Source of the DNA: Pseudomonadota bacterium
Lineage (GTDB): Bacteria > Pseudomonadota > Gammaproteobacteria > Burkholderiales > Rhodocyclaceae
Reading direction: 5' to 3'
NCBI GenBank assembly: GCA_018240785.1
Contig: JAFEFC010000039.1
Coordinates: 1-64,000, forward strand
Length of the DNA: 64,000 nt
Below, in pieces: positions 63,317-64,000 of the stretch (its first letter is position 1; each line of letters begins with the position of its first letter). A program made the translations under genes and the position numbers. Below the pieces are notes generated by a model. The model saw only the letters and a list, made by a program, of their open reading frames with translations, ran no database searches and was not told where the DNA came from.

Positions 63317-64000
63317 TCAGAGACCCAGGCCGCGACGCAGGTCGCGGGTGGCCGCCCTGGCGGACTCGGCCGCACCCGGCACGTCGGGCAGGGCTGCGCA
63401 GTAGGCGTCGATGGCACGGTCGGCCAGCGGCTCCCACTTGGCGATCCACGACTTCATCAGCTCCAGGTTGCCCGGCGTCTGCAGGGCCATGGCGACGAAG
63501 GCGGCGGCCCAGCGGCGATGGCGCGCGACGTCGATCAACTGGGCGTCGGTGATCAGGCCCAGCAGCGTGTCGCCGTTGTGGCGGGCGGATTCGCCGAGGC
63601 GGCGCAGCACGGTCTCCTCGATCGCCGGCTTCACCACCAGGGTCAGGACGGTGATGGCCTCGCCCCAGTCCCACACGGTGAGCGCCTTCTCCATCAGCTC
63701 GCGGAAGCCCTGCCAGGCGGGGTCTTCCTCCCAGTAGCGCCGCTCGTCCTCGCCGAAGCCCTTGTCGGCGAAGGACCGGGACAGCTCCCGGGTGCGATAG
63801 GCGGTGTGGCTCAGCCAGCGCAGGCTGTCGGCCATCTGGAAATAGTTGCAGTTGGTCAGCGTGCTCGCCGGCGACACCTGGCCGACGTAGGCGGAGGCCA
63901 TCTGCAGGGTGTGGAAGAGATAGCGGGCCGGGGTGTACAGGCGAGCCAGGGTGCCGGCCCAGCGCGGGTCGAGGGCCTTGTCGTGCTCGCGCTCGTTGAA
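63317..64000 (-). CDS. tmoE: Toluene/phenol monooxygenase hydroxylase beta subunit (TmoE-like), 5' end outside window
   Basis: About 226 C-terminal residues are visible and the frame is open to the window edge, so the start lies beyond 64,000. Segments FHTLQMASAYVGQVSPASTLTN, LRWLSHTAYRTREL and KALTVWDWGEAITVLTLVVKP are typical of the beta subunit of soluble diiron monooxygenases. This subunit is non-catalytic but builds the hydroxylase with the alpha subunit. Followed by a TmoF-like reductase and TmoX/S/T, it belongs to the toluene-4-monooxygenase type. An internal ATG at 63901 is not the real start. Confidence 0.87.
   Translation of the reverse strand, partial: FNEREHDKALDPRWAGTLARLYTPARYLFHTLQMASAYVGQVSPASTLTNCNYFQMADSLRWLSHTAYRTRELSRSFADKGFGEDERRYWEEDPAWQGFRELMEKALTVWDWGEAITVLTLVVKPAIEETVLRRLGESARHNGDTLLGLITDAQLIDVARHRRWAAAFVAMALQTPGNLELMKSWIAKWEPLADRAIDAYCAALPDVPGAAESARAATRDLRRGLGL

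Overview
The window is GC-rich DNA from a betaproteobacterium, most likely Rhodocyclales (Thauera/Azoarcus/Aromatoleum-like). This is inferred from the toluene-monooxygenase cluster with a TodS/TmoS-type double kinase, the regulatory PTS (EIIA-Man/HPr/EI without sugar permeases), and an ICEclc-type integrative element in a tRNA-Gly gene. No database search was possible, so the taxonomy is an inference.

Region 1 (1 to about 35,945) is the right-hand part of an integrative and conjugative element of the ICEclc/PAGI-2/PFL_47xx type. Its integrase end abuts the 3' end of tRNA-Gly(CCC) at 35,928-36,002. The left end is outside the window. The mating-pair genes run rightward in two blocks: RAQPRD to VirB4-like ATPase plus a DsbA/G-like thioredoxin (10,078-18,573), then radC, then the TIGR03757/03756/03755/TraG-N block (23,702-28,401). 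The MobH relaxase lies at 30,895-32,730, with a purine-rich candidate oriT just upstream. An XRE regulator, an HTH-less LysR fragment and the P4-type integrase close the element.

The conjugation backbone is interrupted by three separate defence or stability modules. (a) 216-9,853 holds a leftward operon of MORC/MutL-like GHKL ATPase, Z1 helicase, DUF4420 PD-(D/E)XK protein and AIPR protein, with a divergent Vsr nuclease, a convergent C5-cytosine methyltransferase and a small excisionase-type HTH gene. (b) 19,454-23,558 is a tightly overlapping, less GC-rich three-gene cassette of MerR-like HTH, large N6-adenine methyltransferase and putative PD-(D/E)XK nuclease, between a terminator-like hairpin and a second terminator. 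This is the best candidate for an undescribed system. (c) 29,021-30,692 is an AbiEi/AbiEii type IV toxin-antitoxin pair with a repeated 15-bp sequence in its promoter.

Region 2 (36,003-64,000) is chromosome-like. It contains ptsI-ptsH-EIIA (leftward), a tripartite RND efflux operon (rightward), a YbiT-type ABC-F ATPase, the tRNA hydroxylase gene trhP, and an ammonium transporter preceded by a good sigma-54 promoter and an NtrC-like palindrome. These are followed by ohr with a cupin gene, a TetR-MFP-permease-ATPase operon with a clear operator palindrome, an FKBP isomerase, and an M20 amidohydrolase divergent from a LysR regulator with a LysR-box at its start codon. The right edge is a leftward cluster matching tmoE-tmoF-tmoX-tmoS-tmoT: toluene monooxygenase beta subunit (cut by the window end), its reductase, a FadL-type hydrocarbon channel, and the TodS/TodT-type sensor/regulator pair. 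Two REP-like palindromic clusters lie at 46,186-46,395 and 47,932-47,983.
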